From Bradyrhizobium embrapense (GTDB lineage Bacteria > Pseudomonadota > Alphaproteobacteria > Rhizobiales > Xanthobacteraceae), in NCBI RefSeq assembly GCF_001189235.2, contig NZ_LFIP02000008.1, positions 240,897 to 304,896 of the forward strand: a stretch of DNA of 64,000 nt, given 5' to 3'. A model generated the notes under the pieces. It ran no database searches and was not told the origin of the DNA. It worked only from the letters and a program-made list of their open reading frames with translations. The position numbers and the translations under genes are program-made. Shown piece after piece: positions 16,642-25,893 of the stretch. How positions within the stretch are numbered: position 1 is the stretch's first letter; each line of letters starts with the position of its first letter.

Positions 16642-17433
16642 CTACTTCGACTTGCTGGTGAACTTCTTCACCGCGACGCGGAAATCGTCGGTGTGCATCG
16701 AGGTGATGATCTTGTGTTCCTCGGCGTCGAGCTGCTGCTTGGTCGGCGTGGTGGCCGCCTGATAGACCAGCGCCTTGGTCCCGGCGATCGCGGCGGGCGG
16801 GTTTTTCGCGAGGCGCTCGGCGAGCTGCCGCGTCGCGGCCTTCAGCTCGGCGGCGGGGACGATCTTGACCACCAATCCCCATTCATAAGCCTGCTGCGCG
16901 GCGAAGCCGTCCTCGGCCAGGAAGATCTGCAGCGCGCGGCGGGTCCCGACCGTGCCGACGATACCGACCGTGCTGCCGCCGTCGGGCGACACGCCGATCT
17001 TGGCATAGGCGGGCGTGAAGCGGGCATCCTCCGCGGCGATGCACAGGTCGGTCACGAAGGCGAGGCCCATGCCGGCGCCGGCTGCCGATCCGTGCACGCT
17101 GGACAGCACGATCTTCGGCATTCGCCGCACCGCCTCGATGAAGGCGTGATAGTGATGAAGCATCTCGCCGACCACGGGGGCGACGTTGTTGGCTTCGGTC
17201 GCAGCGCCGATGGTCTGCAGATCGCCGCCGGCGCAGAAGGCGCGGCCTTCGCCCTCGATGACCAGCACGCGGACATCCTTGTTGGCTTCGACCTCGGCGG
17301 CGAGCTGCTCGAGCTTCTTGGCAATCGTCATATCGATCGCGTTGAACGCGGCCGGCCGGTTCAGCGTGATGGTCGCGATGGCGCCGTCGATGCGGAGCAA
17401 AGCGGGGTCGTTGGCGGAGGCGGGTGCTGGCAT
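16642..17433 (-). CDS. Enoyl-CoA hydratase/isomerase family protein
   Basis: 263 residues from MPAPASAND; upstream codons are open but lack family similarity. Crotonase fold with oxyanion-hole segments GRAFCAGGDL (about 64-73) and GSAAGAGMGLA (about 112-122), then AYAKIGVSPDGGST, where Asp replaces the second catalytic Glu of classic enoyl-CoA hydratase, as in PaaG-type isomerases/hydratases. It probably acts on an acyl-CoA in fatty-acid or aromatic breakdown. No other beta-oxidation gene is adjacent. Confidence 0.88.
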   Translation of the reverse strand: MPAPASANDPALLRIDGAIATITLNRPAAFNAIDMTIAKKLEQLAAEVEANKDVRVLVIEGEGRAFCAGGDLQTIGAATEANNVAPVVGEMLHHYHAFIEAVRRMPKIVLSSVHGSAAGAGMGLAFVTDLCIAAEDARFTPAYAKIGVSPDGGSTVGIVGTVGTRRALQIFLAEDGFAAQQAYEWGLVVKIVPAAELKAATRQLAERLAKNPPAAIAGTKALVYQAATTPTKQQLDAEEHKIITSMHTDDFRVAVKKFTSKSK

Positions 17434-17693
17434 TTTTGAAGACCTTGGGCTTGTTGTTTCCGGGCATTTAAGGCCTAGGCGGCAGCCGTGGCAATCCGGC
17501 TCCGCGCGAAGGCGCGGTATAGGGTGGCCAGAATCCCCCGAGACCCCCTTGCATCGGCGCGAGCCATGAGGCCAAATGGCCGTCAGCCTTCGGTACGCAG
17601 ACACGAGCGCTGTGGGGACGGGGCAAGCAAGCTAACATCGACAAGAGGAAACGGCATGGGTCACTCCTGCTCGCGCGTATGTGGGTTGTTCCG

Positions 17694-18914
17694 ATGACAG
17701 GCTCGGTCGTCATCGTCGGCGCCGGACATGCCGGCTTCCAGCTCGCGGCATCGCTGCGCCAGGCCGGCTTTGCCGAGCGCATCGCCCTGCTCAATGACGA
17801 AGGCCATTTGCCGTACCAGCGGCCGCCTTTGTCGAAGGCCTATCTGAAGGGGACCGGTGGGCCCGAGACCCTGATGTTCCGGCCCGACAAGTTCTACCAG
17901 GACAACAAGATCGAGCTGATCACCGACCGCGCCCATGCGGTCGACCGCAACGCGAGGAAGGTGGCGCTCGCTTCCGGCACGTCGCTCGACTACGGCCATC
18001 TGGTGTTCGCGACCGGCGCGCGGAACCGGCTGCTCGATATTCCGAACGCCAGGCTCGACGCTGTCCGCTACCTGCGCATTCTCGACGAGAGCCAGGCGTT
18101 GCGCGATCTGATCGCACCCGGCATGCGCGTCGTCGTGATCGGCGCAGGCTTCATCGGGCTCGAATTTGCCGCCACCGCGCGGGCCAAGGGCCTCGAGGTC
18201 GACGTCGTCGAGCTCGCCTCGCGCGTGATGGCGCGCGCAGTGACCGCAGAGATCTCCGAGTTCTCGCAGTCGCGCCACAGCGCTGCCGGCATCCGGATCC
18301 ATCTCGGGGTGCAGGTCACGGCGATCGAGGCCGATGGTACGAAGGTCACCGGCGTCAGCCTGAGCAACGGGACGCATATCCCGGCAGATCTCGTCGTGGT
18401 CGGCGTCGGCGTGCTGCCGAATGTCGAGCTCGCCGCAGAAGCCGGCCTGCCGGTTGCATCGGGCATCATCGTCGACGAGCATCTCTTGACCGCCGATCCG
18501 AACGTCTCCGCAATCGGCGATTGCGCGCTCTACACCAGCAAGCGCTTCGGCGGATCGCTCCGGCTGGAGTCGGTGCAGAACGCGACCGACCATGCGCGCT
18601 GCGTGGCGGCGCGGCTGACCGGCAAAACCGAGGTCTATGACGGACTGCCGTGGTTCTGGAGCGACCAGGGGCCCGACAAGCTGCAGATGGCGGGTCTCAC
18701 CACCGGCTACGACCGCGTCGTGGTGCGCGGCGACCGCGCGCAGGGGGCGTTCTCGGCGTTCTGCTACCGCGGCGACAAGCTGCTCGGCATCGAATCGGTC
18801 AATCGCGCCGGCGATCACATGTTCGGCCGCCGGCTGCTCGGCGCCGGCGGTTCGATCACGCCGGAGCAGGCGGCGGATGCGAGCTTCGATTTGAAGAGCG
18901 CGCTGGCTAGTTGA
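17694..18914 (+). CDS. FAD-dependent ferredoxin/rubredoxin reductase-type oxidoreductase
   Basis: 406 residues, the size of putidaredoxin and rhodocoxin reductases. FAD motif GAGHAGFQLA (about 8-17), PYQRPPLSKAYL, ATGAR, a second Rossmann motif GAGFIGLEFAA for NADH, the FAD-contact AIGDCA and the C-terminal reductase domain. It would pass electrons from NAD(P)H to a [2Fe-2S] ferredoxin serving a P450 or dioxygenase. No ferredoxin gene is adjacent; the stand-alone P450 at 33.8-35.0 kb is a possible client. Start choice between 17679 and 17694 is uncertain because neither has a strong ribosome site. Confidence 0.85.
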   Translation: MTGSVVIVGAGHAGFQLAASLRQAGFAERIALLNDEGHLPYQRPPLSKAYLKGTGGPETLMFRPDKFYQDNKIELITDRAHAVDRNARKVALASGTSLDYGHLVFATGARNRLLDIPNARLDAVRYLRILDESQALRDLIAPGMRVVVIGAGFIGLEFAATARAKGLEVDVVELASRVMARAVTAEISEFSQSRHSAAGIRIHLGVQVTAIEADGTKVTGVSLSNGTHIPADLVVVGVGVLPNVELAAEAGLPVASGIIVDEHLLTADPNVSAIGDCALYTSKRFGGSLRLESVQNATDHARCVAARLTGKTEVYDGLPWFWSDQGPDKLQMAGLTTGYDRVVVRGDRAQGAFSAFCYRGDKLLGIESVNRAGDHMFGRRLLGAGGSITPEQAADASFDLKSALAS

Positions 18915-18917
18915 ATC

Positions 18918-18968
18918 GTCGTCCCGGCGTCGTGTGCGATTGCGCACGGGGCCGGGACCCATACTCCG
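18918..18968. repeat. Intergenic hairpin repeat, GTCGTCCCGGC family
   Basis: GTCGTCCCGGC and the partly complementary GGCCGGGAC bracket an inner GTGCG/CGCAC stem. It lies in the interval between convergent genes and could act as a terminator for both. Confidence 0.5.
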
Positions 18969-19030
18969 CGGCGCTGGTTGGTGGAGACGAACGCAGTCAC
19001 TGCGCGCGTGCCCCAAACTGTGGCCGGTGG

Positions 19031-19951
19031 CTATGGATCCCGACGTGTGGAGAGAACGGCCTTCACCTCTTCAACCGTCGGCATCGATGGCGCGGCCCCC
19101 ATCCGCTGCACGCAGATCGACGCAGCAATGTTCGCATAAGCCAGCGCGTCGCCGAGCGGCTTGCCGATGGCGAGCTGCGAGGCGAGGGCGCCGACGAAGC
19201 AATCGCCGGCGCCTGTGGTGTCGACGGCCTTGACCTCGCGTCCGGGCACAAGCAGCGGTTGATCCTCGACCAGCGCCAGCACGCCGCGCCTGCCGAGCGT
19301 GACACAGACGGTCTTGCCATGCCCGAGGGTCCGGGCCGCCTCGGCGAAGCGGGATGGATCGTCGCTGTCGCGCAGCTCGGCTCCCGTCAGCAGGCCAAGC
19401 TCGGTCTCGTTGAGAATCAAAACGTCGACCAGATCGAGCAGTGCCTTGTCGGCCTGTTTCGCCGGCGCCGGATTGAGGATCGTGGTGGCGCCGGCGGCGC
19501 GGGCGCGGCTGAAGAACGCGGCGATCGTCGGCAGCGGGATCTCGAACTGGCTGACAGCGACGTCGCCCTTCGCAAGCACGGGTGCTGCGACATCGTCGGC
19601 ATCGACCAACCCGTTGGCGCCCGGCACGACGACGATGGTGTTGTCGGCATTGGCAAGCGTGATGATCGCCGTGCCCGAATGGGTGCCGCCGGTGTCCTTG
19701 ACGAAGGGGAGATCGACGCCTTGCGCGGCGAGGAAGGCTCTCAGCTCCTTGCCGAACGCGTCGATGCCGAGCCGGCCGACCAGCGTGGTCGGCACGCCCT
19801 GCTTGGCCGATGCCACCGCCTGGTTGGCGCCCTTGCCGCCGGGGAAATACAGCACCGCCTCGCCGGCGACGGTCTCGCCTATTTTCGGATGGCGCTCGGC
19901 GGTCGCCACCACGTCCATGTTGATGCTGCCGGCGACGAAGACGCGCCCCAT
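19031..19951 (-). CDS. rbsK: Ribokinase-type PfkB sugar kinase
   Basis: 306 residues. PfkB signatures: GGKGANQAVA (about 38-47) and the catalytic DTTGAGDCFVGAL (Asp near 249), with GSINMD at the N-terminus and NETELGLLTG. It phosphorylates a sugar, probably ribose or a nucleoside-derived pentose, in the cytoplasm. It lies 20 bases downstream of the second PfkB kinase on the same strand, so the two are probably co-transcribed. The symbol reflects family membership rather than a proven substrate. Confidence 0.85.
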   Translation of the reverse strand: MGRVFVAGSINMDVVATAERHPKIGETVAGEAVLYFPGGKGANQAVASAKQGVPTTLVGRLGIDAFGKELRAFLAAQGVDLPFVKDTGGTHSGTAIITLANADNTIVVVPGANGLVDADDVAAPVLAKGDVAVSQFEIPLPTIAAFFSRARAAGATTILNPAPAKQADKALLDLVDVLILNETELGLLTGAELRDSDDPSRFAEAARTLGHGKTVCVTLGRRGVLALVEDQPLLVPGREVKAVDTTGAGDCFVGALASQLAIGKPLGDALAYANIAASICVQRMGAAPSMPTVEEVKAVLSTRRDP

Positions 19952-19971
19952 GACCTGCCCCCTCAGCCCTG

Positions 19972-20865
19972 TCAGACCGCCGCGCCGAACTCCTGCTTGA
20001 CCGCGGCGATGTCGGCGAGCGTCGGCAGGCCGGCCTCGTTGCCGAGCTTCTGGATCTTGAAGGTCGATGCCGCGCGCGCGAACTCGAAATGCTCATGCCA
20101 GGCTTTGCCGGGATTGGCGAGATAGGAATAGATATAGGCGCCGTGGAAGACGTCGCCGGCGCCGTTGGTGTCGATCACGCGCTTGCGCGGGATTGGAAAC
20201 GCCGGCAGCGTTTGCACCTTGCCCGCCTCGTCGTACCAGAGCAGGCCGCGCTCGCCCATGGTGACGCCGCCGACCTTGCAGCCGCGGCTCTTGAGATAGT
20301 CGAGCATCTGCTCCGGGGTCTTGTCCATCTGCTCGCACAGCCGCTCGGCGACGATCGCGACGTCGATGAAGGCGAGCAACTCGTGGGTGTTGGTGCGCAG
20401 GCCGCCGCCGTCGAGCGAGGTCAGGATGCCGTCCTCGCGGCACAGCTTCGCATAATGGATGGCGGCGTCCGGCTGGTGGCCGTCGATGTGCAGCGCGCGG
20501 CAGCCCTTGATGTTCAGGAGCGGAAAGGGGTGGATGTGCTGGTCGTCGCGGCAGCGCACGATGGCACGCTTGCCGTCGTTCGGCATGATGAAGGACAGCG
20601 AGGAGGAGTTCACCTTGCGCGGATGGAACGAGATGCCGTACCTGTCGGCCATGTCCCAGAACATCCGTCCCAGCCAGTCGTTGGCCATGGTGGCGATCAG
20701 GTCCGGCTCGATACCGAGCTTGGCGCAGCAGAACGCCGCGGTCACCGCGTTGCCGCCGAACGACACGGCGTAGGCGTCTGCAACGTGCTTTTCGTCGCCG
20801 ACCGGCATGTGATCCGTGATGAAGGTGACGTCGATATAGGTCTGTCCAATGAAGAGAGCCTGCAT
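19972..20865 (-). CDS. PfkB family carbohydrate kinase
   Basis: 297 residues from MQALFIGQTY (GGGAAGCGA just upstream); codons are open further upstream but not family-like. The sugar-binding SFGGNAVTAAFC segment and the catalytic DTNGAGDVFHGAY motif near residue 235 are clear. It differs from the ribokinase next to it (NxG-type N-terminus, IHPFPLLN insertion), so the two kinases probably act on different sugars or on kinase and nucleoside branches of one route. Confidence 0.82.
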   Translation of the reverse strand: MQALFIGQTYIDVTFITDHMPVGDEKHVADAYAVSFGGNAVTAAFCCAKLGIEPDLIATMANDWLGRMFWDMADRYGISFHPRKVNSSSLSFIMPNDGKRAIVRCRDDQHIHPFPLLNIKGCRALHIDGHQPDAAIHYAKLCREDGILTSLDGGGLRTNTHELLAFIDVAIVAERLCEQMDKTPEQMLDYLKSRGCKVGGVTMGERGLLWYDEAGKVQTLPAFPIPRKRVIDTNGAGDVFHGAYIYSYLANPGKAWHEHFEFARAASTFKIQKLGNEAGLPTLADIAAVKQEFGAAV

Positions 20866-21087
20866 TCGCTTCCCGTCGTCGCTTGGTGTGGTCCCGGCCG
20901 ACAATGAGACTAGCACCGCTGGTCGGCCGATATCGCTGAAATTATTCGCAACCCTGCTTGGTTTACAGGTAGAGATGATGGATGTGCCGTCCCGTTCTGG
21001 TATGCGGCATAACGGCCGGTAGCAGGTCGCGGTTCCGGGATTCGCAGGGAGAAGCACAATGACGGCAGATTCGGGGAGGCCAATGCC

Positions 21088-21948
21088 ATGATTACCGGTC
21101 TCGATCACGTCGTCGTCCTCACCGGCGACATCGCTGCCGCCAGCGCCGCCTATGAGACGCTGTTCGCGCGGGCGCCGGCCTGGCGCAACAGCGGCGACGG
21201 CGCCGACCGCGTGCTGTTTACGCTCGACAACACGACGCTGGAATTGATGGCGCCGCGCGGCGACGACGCGGCCGCCCAGCGCGTCCGCAGCGCGCTCGTC
21301 ACGCAAGGCGAGGGGCTTGCGAGCCTCTGCTTCCGCACCAGCGATATCGCCCGGACGCACCGCAGGCTGGACCGGTTGACGCTGAAGCCAGAGCCCGTCG
21401 CCGAGGTCGAGAGCCGCGACGAGGCCAGCGGCGCCACGCTGTCATGGAAGCGGACGCGCGCGGCGACCGACGCGACGCGCGGTGTGCGCATGTTCTTTTT
21501 GGAGCGGGAGCAGGAGCGGCCGCTGTCGGTGCGCACCACGCCGGCCTCGATCACCGCGATGGATCATGTGGTGGTCTCGACCGCCGATCCGGAACGCGCT
21601 GCCGCGCTCTATGGCGCGCGGCTCGGGCTCGACATGGCGCTCGACCGCTCGCATCCGGAGTGGGGCCGGCTGATGTTCTTCCGCTGCGGCGACCTCGTGG
21701 TCGAGGTCACGCACCGGCCGGCCAAGGACAGCAGCAAGGCGGAGACCGACGCGCCGGACCGGCTGCGCGGCATCTGCTGGCGCGTCGCCGATATCGAGGC
21801 CACGCGCGCGCGGCTGGTTGCCGCCGGGGTCGACGTCTCGGAGATTCGCACCGGCCGCAAGCCCGGCACGCGCGTGATGACCGTACGCAACGGCACATGC
21901 GGCGTGCCGACGCTCCTGGTGCAGCCCTCACAGGGGAAGCCAGACTAG
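21088..21948 (+). CDS. Two-domain VOC (glyoxalase-like) protein
   Basis: 286 residues; ribosome site GGGGAGG upstream. Two tandem VOC domains: about 1-140 (GLDHVVVLTGDI) and about 150-280 (AMDHVVVSTADPERAAALYGARLGL), each beginning with the usual H-containing first strand. VOC domains bind a divalent metal in glyoxalases, dioxygenases and epimerases. The reaction cannot be read from sequence. It is divergent from the kinase pair. Confidence 0.75.
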   Translation: MITGLDHVVVLTGDIAAASAAYETLFARAPAWRNSGDGADRVLFTLDNTTLELMAPRGDDAAAQRVRSALVTQGEGLASLCFRTSDIARTHRRLDRLTLKPEPVAEVESRDEASGATLSWKRTRAATDATRGVRMFFLEREQERPLSVRTTPASITAMDHVVVSTADPERAAALYGARLGLDMALDRSHPEWGRLMFFRCGDLVVEVTHRPAKDSSKAETDAPDRLRGICWRVADIEATRARLVAAGVDVSEIRTGRKPGTRVMTVRNGTCGVPTLLVQPSQGKPD

Positions 21949-22007
21949 GGGCGTTCGTTCTGCGTGTCGTCACGGCAGCGTGCGTGGCGCGCAAATGAGT
22001 TCTATTC

Positions 22008-22045
22008 GTCATTCCGGGCTCTCGCTGCGCGAGCCCCGGAATGAC
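22008..22045. repeat. Short GTCATTCCGGG-family palindrome
   Basis: GTCATTCCGGGCTCTCGC and GCGAGCCCCGGAATGAC are near-perfect inverted complements around a tight loop, the compact form of the element at 5701-5803. Located between two co-oriented genes. Confidence 0.7.
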
Positions 22046-22105
22046 GAAAGAGAAATATTCCCGCATGGCCGTCACGACAACATTCGTTCTCAAACGCCGC
22101 GCGTC

Positions 22106-22849
22106 ATGCTACACTTGACAGTTCAGCATCACCGGGCGATCGATTTGGCGAAAGCAAAGCGGATACAGAGATGGCAGCGCGATCCCCAGGGGATGCGGCT
22201 GCGGATTCTCGAGGCGGCCAAGCAGGAATTCGCCGCCCACGGCCTCGCCGGCGCGCGGGTCGACCGGATCGCGGCCAATGCCGACGCCAACAAGCGCATG
22301 CTGTACTACCATGTCGGCAACAAGGAGGATCTCTATCTCGAGGTGCTGGAAGGCGCCTACGAGAAGATCCGTGCCGAGGAGCGCAACCTCGATCTCGAGC
22401 ATCTCGATCCGCCCGAGGCGATCGGACGCCTGATTGATTTCACGTGGAACTATTTTCTGCGCAACCCCGAGTTCCTGGCGCTGCTGAACACGGAAAACCT
22501 CGCCAAGGCAAAGCACCTGAAGCGCTCGACCAAGGTCAAGTCGATGCACTCGCCCTTTGTCGAGATGATCCGCACTGTGGTGAGGCGCGGGGTCGAAAGC
22601 GGCGATTTCCGCGACGAGGTCGATCCGGTGCAGCTCTATATCTCGATTGCGGGGCTGGCGTTCTTCTATCTCTCCAACAGCGCCACCTTGAGCGTGATCT
22701 TCGGCCGCGACCTGCTCAAGAAGGACGCCCGCGACGAGCGCCTCGAGCACATGACCGCGCTGGTGCTGGCGGCGCTGACCGGCAAGTCCACTGCAACGTT
22801 TGGCAGCGCGATGCCGGTGCTGCGCACGGCCGAACACAGGGCGGTGTGA
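22106..22849 (+). CDS. TetR family transcriptional regulator
   Basis: About 247 residues from the ATG at 22106; a TTG at 22145 is an alternative and no candidate has a strong ribosome site, so the start is uncertain. The HTH (RLRILEAAKQEFAAHGLAGARVDRIAANADANKRMLYYHVGN, given here only as its borders about residues 28-72) is typical of TetR, followed by a helical ligand domain with WNYFLRNPEF and HSPFVEMIRTVVRRG of the TetR_C type found in RutR-like proteins. Target unknown: it is downstream of the VOC gene and upstream of the ABC operon. Confidence 0.85.
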   Translation: MLHLTVQHHRAIDLAKAKRIQRWQRDPQGMRLRILEAAKQEFAAHGLAGARVDRIAANADANKRMLYYHVGNKEDLYLEVLEGAYEKIRAEERNLDLEHLDPPEAIGRLIDFTWNYFLRNPEFLALLNTENLAKAKHLKRSTKVKSMHSPFVEMIRTVVRRGVESGDFRDEVDPVQLYISIAGLAFFYLSNSATLSVIFGRDLLKKDARDERLEHMTALVLAALTGKSTATFGSAMPVLRTAEHRAV

Positions 22850-22864
22850 ACGCATCGCAGCCCT

Positions 22865-22951
22865 GTAGCCCGGATGGAGCGAAGCGCAATCCGGGCAACT
22901 CTATCCGTGGACAGATCGGTCCCGGATTGCGCTCCGCTTCATCCGGGCTAC
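22865..22951. repeat. Intergenic palindromic repeat, GTAGCCCGGAT family
   Basis: GTAGCCCGGATGGAGCGAAG and its inverted partner ending CATCCGGGCTAC, with CGCAATCCGGG/CCCGGATTGCG inside, form a long imperfect hairpin. A half copy of the same family occurs at 63694-63725. Confidence 0.8.
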
Positions 22952-23088
22952 GCGTCCTTCATCGATAAAAATTTCGTCTGACGAAAGTCGCGTGCTTGCC
23001 GCGATTTTACCGCGCGCGAGGGGCTGGACAGTATTTATCCAACGGGTTAATTTCTGCACGAACAGAGAAGACTGCAAGGGAGTGTGGC

Positions 23089-23898
23089 GTGGCGGAGGCA
23101 AAGAGCCCTTCGGGCCTGTCGAGGGTGCTGAATGCGGCGTGGGTGCGTCCGTTCCTGTTCCTGGTGGTCATCGTGGTGGCCTGGGACCTCGCGATCCGTC
23201 TGTTCCACATCCCGGCCTATCAGATCCCGTCGCCTGGCGACGTCGTCGCGGTGCTGTGGAGCGACTGGCCGGAGTTGCTGCGGCAGTCCTGGCCGACCAC
23301 CTATGCGACGATCTGCGGTTTCCTGCTCTCGGCGCTGTTCGGCATTCCCACAGCGATGCTGATCGCGGGTTCGAGGACTGTCGAGAGCTACGTCTATCCG
23401 CTCTTGGTGTTCTCCCAATCCGTGCCGAAGATCGCAATCGCGCCGCTGTTCGTGGTGTGGTTCGGCTTCGGCATCATCCCCAAGGTGATCTCCGCGTTCC
23501 TGCTCGGCTTCTTCCCCGTCGTGGTCTCGGCGGTGCAGGGCTTCAAATCGGTCGATCCCGATATGGTCGACCTGGCGCGCGCAATGCAGGGCAGCCGCTT
23601 CAAGGTGTTCTGCGCAGTCAACCTGCCGCATGCGATGCCCGCGATCTTCTCCGGCCTGAAGGTGTCGGTGACGCTTGCTGTGGTTGGTGCCGTGGTCGGC
23701 GAATTCGTCGGCTCCAATTCCGGCATCGGCTACGTGATGCAGCGCTCGATCGGCACCTTCGACCTGCCGACGATGTTCGCCGCATTGGTGATCCTGGCGC
23801 TGCTCGGCGTCATCCTGTTCTGGATCGTCGACCGCATCGAGCGGCTGGTGATCCCCTGGCACGTCAGCCAGCGCGACGACATCATCTTTGCCACGTAG
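23089..23898 (+). CDS. ABC transporter permease (SsuC/TauC/ThiX type)
   Basis: 269 residues from a GTG preceded by AAGGGAG. About six membrane helices with the BPD_transp_1 coupling loop (VDLARAMQGSRFKVFCAVNLPHAMP region; EAA-like). It pairs with the NMT1-type binding protein and the ATPase downstream to form an importer of the nitrate/sulfonate/pyrimidine-precursor class. Ligand not known; operon context points to a carbohydrate or sugar-derived compound, unusual for this transporter class. Confidence 0.88.
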   Translation: MAEAKSPSGLSRVLNAAWVRPFLFLVVIVVAWDLAIRLFHIPAYQIPSPGDVVAVLWSDWPELLRQSWPTTYATICGFLLSALFGIPTAMLIAGSRTVESYVYPLLVFSQSVPKIAIAPLFVVWFGFGIIPKVISAFLLGFFPVVVSAVQGFKSVDPDMVDLARAMQGSRFKVFCAVNLPHAMPAIFSGLKVSVTLAVVGAVVGEFVGSNSGIGYVMQRSIGTFDLPTMFAALVILALLGVILFWIVDRIERLVIPWHVSQRDDIIFAT

Positions 23899-23925
23899 GA
23901 TTTGTGCACAGAAACAACAGCAAAC

Positions 23926-24008
23926 GTCATTGCGAGGAGCGATAGCGACGAAGCAATCCATTTCCCCACTTGCTGCACGATGGATTGCTTCGCTGCGCTC
24001 GCAATGAC
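23926..24008. repeat. GTCATTGCGAG-family palindromic repeat (copy 2)
   Basis: GTCATTGCGAGGAGCGATAG at the left, CTGCGCTCGCAATGAC at the right, with AGCAATCCAT/ATGGATTGCT inside. It lies within the operon between permease and binding protein genes, so it would be transcribed and could stabilise the upstream or downstream message. Confidence 0.8.
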
Positions 24009-24035
24009 GAAAAAGAACAACGGGAGGATTATCTG

Positions 24036-25031
24036 ATGCGATTGCTCACTGCCGTTATTGCCGCACTGGCCTGGACCGCGCTCGCGGTGGGGCCGGCGGC
24101 TGCGGCCGACAAGGTCGTGCTGATGCTGAACTGGTACGTCTATGGCGAGCACGCGCCGTTCTATTACGGCAAGGCCAAGGGCATCTATGCCGCCGAGGGT
24201 ATCGACCTCGAGATCCAGGAAGGCCGCGGCTCGGCTGCGACGACGCAGGCGGTGGCGGCCAAGACCGCCGATTTCGGCTATGTCGACGTGCCGACGATGA
24301 TGCGCGCCGCGGTGAAGGGTGCGCCTGTGATCGCCACCGGCGTGCTGCTGCAGACCAGCCCGATGTCGGCGATGGGCTTCGTCGACAAGAACATCAGGAA
24401 GCCGGAGGACATCAAGGGCAAGACGGTCGCGATCACCCCTGCGGATTCGATGACGCAGATCTGGCCGCTGTTCCTGAAGAAGACCGGCCTGAAGGAAAGC
24501 GACTTCAATACCGTCGCCGGCGACGGCCAGACCAAGCTCAACGCCGTGATCAACGGCCAGGCCGATCTCCTGCTCGGCTATGTCATGGACCAGTCGATGA
24601 AGATCAAGGACGCCACCGGGAAGGACGTCTATCCGATCAAGTTCGCCGACTACGGCATCAACATGGTGTCGTCGGGCATCATCGCGAACTCCGACTATGT
24701 GAAGGCCAATGGCGATTTGGTCCGCCGTTTCATGTCGGCGACGACCAAGGCGGTGGAGGCAGCCGAGAAGGAGCCGAAGGCGGCGGCGCAGTCGATCCTC
24801 GACGCCAATCCGAAGGGCGGCAAGCTCGACACGCTGACGCAGGGCTTCGAGCTGACGATCCCGCTCTATCGCACGCCGGAGACCAAGACCAAGCGGCCGT
24901 TCCAGGTCACCGACCAGAACATGACCGAGTCGGTCGATCTGATGGTCGAGTATGGCGGCCTCGACGCCAAGGCGAAAGCCAATCCGAAGGCGTTTTACAC
25001 CAACGACTATCTGCCGAAGGGTGACTCGTAA
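24036..25031 (+). CDS. NMT1/THI5-like ABC substrate-binding protein
   Basis: 331 residues from an ATG with GGGAGG upstream. Signal peptide about 1-22 (AAAA/D). The NMT1/THI5 fold is indicated by LNWYVYGEHAPFYYGKAKG, IDLEIQEGRGSAATTQAVAAK and DFGYVDVPTM, the pattern seen in pyrimidine-precursor and riboflavin/thiamine binding proteins. Periplasmic. Ligand unknown. Confidence 0.88.
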   Translation: MRLLTAVIAALAWTALAVGPAAAADKVVLMLNWYVYGEHAPFYYGKAKGIYAAEGIDLEIQEGRGSAATTQAVAAKTADFGYVDVPTMMRAAVKGAPVIATGVLLQTSPMSAMGFVDKNIRKPEDIKGKTVAITPADSMTQIWPLFLKKTGLKESDFNTVAGDGQTKLNAVINGQADLLLGYVMDQSMKIKDATGKDVYPIKFADYGINMVSSGIIANSDYVKANGDLVRRFMSATTKAVEAAEKEPKAAAQSILDANPKGGKLDTLTQGFELTIPLYRTPETKTKRPFQVTDQNMTESVDLMVEYGGLDAKAKANPKAFYTNDYLPKGDS

Positions 25032-25034
25032 GCC

Positions 25035-25880
25035 ATGAAATCGGCAATCAAGAGCGCTGCCGAGCAGCCCGCCGCGCATCTGCGCCTGGTCTCGGACCGC
25101 GCGGCCGGCGCCACCGCCGGCATCAAGCTGTCGGGCGTGTCGAAGACCTACCGCTCGCGCGACGGCGACGTGCCGTCGCTGCGGCCGCTCGACTTCACCA
25201 TCAATGACGGCGAGTTCTTCGTCGTGGTGGGGCCCTCCGGCTGCGGCAAGTCCACGCTGCTCAAGATGATCTCCGGCCTGCTGCCGCCGACCACGGGCGA
25301 GGTGCTGGTCGACGGCGAGCCGGTGACGAAACCGCACGGCAATGTCGGCATCGTGTTCCAGAACGCGCTGTTGCTGCCGTGGCGCAACATCCTCTCCAAC
25401 GTGATGCTGCCGATCGACATGAAGCAGCTCGCCCGCGACAAATATCTCGCCCGCGCCAAGGCGCTGCTGAAGCTGGTCGGGCTCGAGGGCTTTGAGAAGA
25501 AGCTGCCGTGGCAATTGTCCGGCGGCATGCAGCAGCGCGCCTCGATCTGCCGCGCGCTGGTGCACGATCCCAAGATCATGCTGATGGACGAGCCGTTCGG
25601 CGCGCTCGATGCCATGACGCGGGAGCGCATGAATGTCGAGCTGATGCGGATCCAGCGCGAGACCGGCAAGACGGTGCTGCTGATCACGCATTCGATTCCC
25701 GAAGCCGTATTCCTCGCCGACCGCGTGCTTGTCATGACCGAGCGGCCCGGCGCGATCGCCGCGATCTACGACGTGCCGATGCCGCGGCCACGCTCGCTAG
25801 AGACGATGTCCGATCCCGTCTTCACCGAGCTGGTGCAGCGGATCCGCAAGCATTTCTTTACCCAGGGGTCGCTGGACTAA
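25035..25880 (+). CDS. ABC transporter ATP-binding protein (TauB/SsuB type)
   Basis: 281 residues. Walker A GPSGCGKST (about 71-79), Q-loop QNALLLPWR, signature LSGGMQQR, Walker B MLMDEPFGALDAM and switch His in LLITHSIPEA. It begins three bases after the binding-protein stop. Energises the permease encoded at 23089-23898. Confidence 0.93.
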   Translation: MKSAIKSAAEQPAAHLRLVSDRAAGATAGIKLSGVSKTYRSRDGDVPSLRPLDFTINDGEFFVVVGPSGCGKSTLLKMISGLLPPTTGEVLVDGEPVTKPHGNVGIVFQNALLLPWRNILSNVMLPIDMKQLARDKYLARAKALLKLVGLEGFEKKLPWQLSGGMQQRASICRALVHDPKIMLMDEPFGALDAMTRERMNVELMRIQRETGKTVLLITHSIPEAVFLADRVLVMTERPGAIAAIYDVPMPRPRSLETMSDPVFTELVQRIRKHFFTQGSLD

Positions 25881-25893
25881 CACCGAGCCTCCA

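Noticed and set aside
23730..25691. 653-codon minus-strand frame through the NMT1 binding protein and ATPase
   Set aside because: Crosses intergenic repeat and three real genes; no features of its own.
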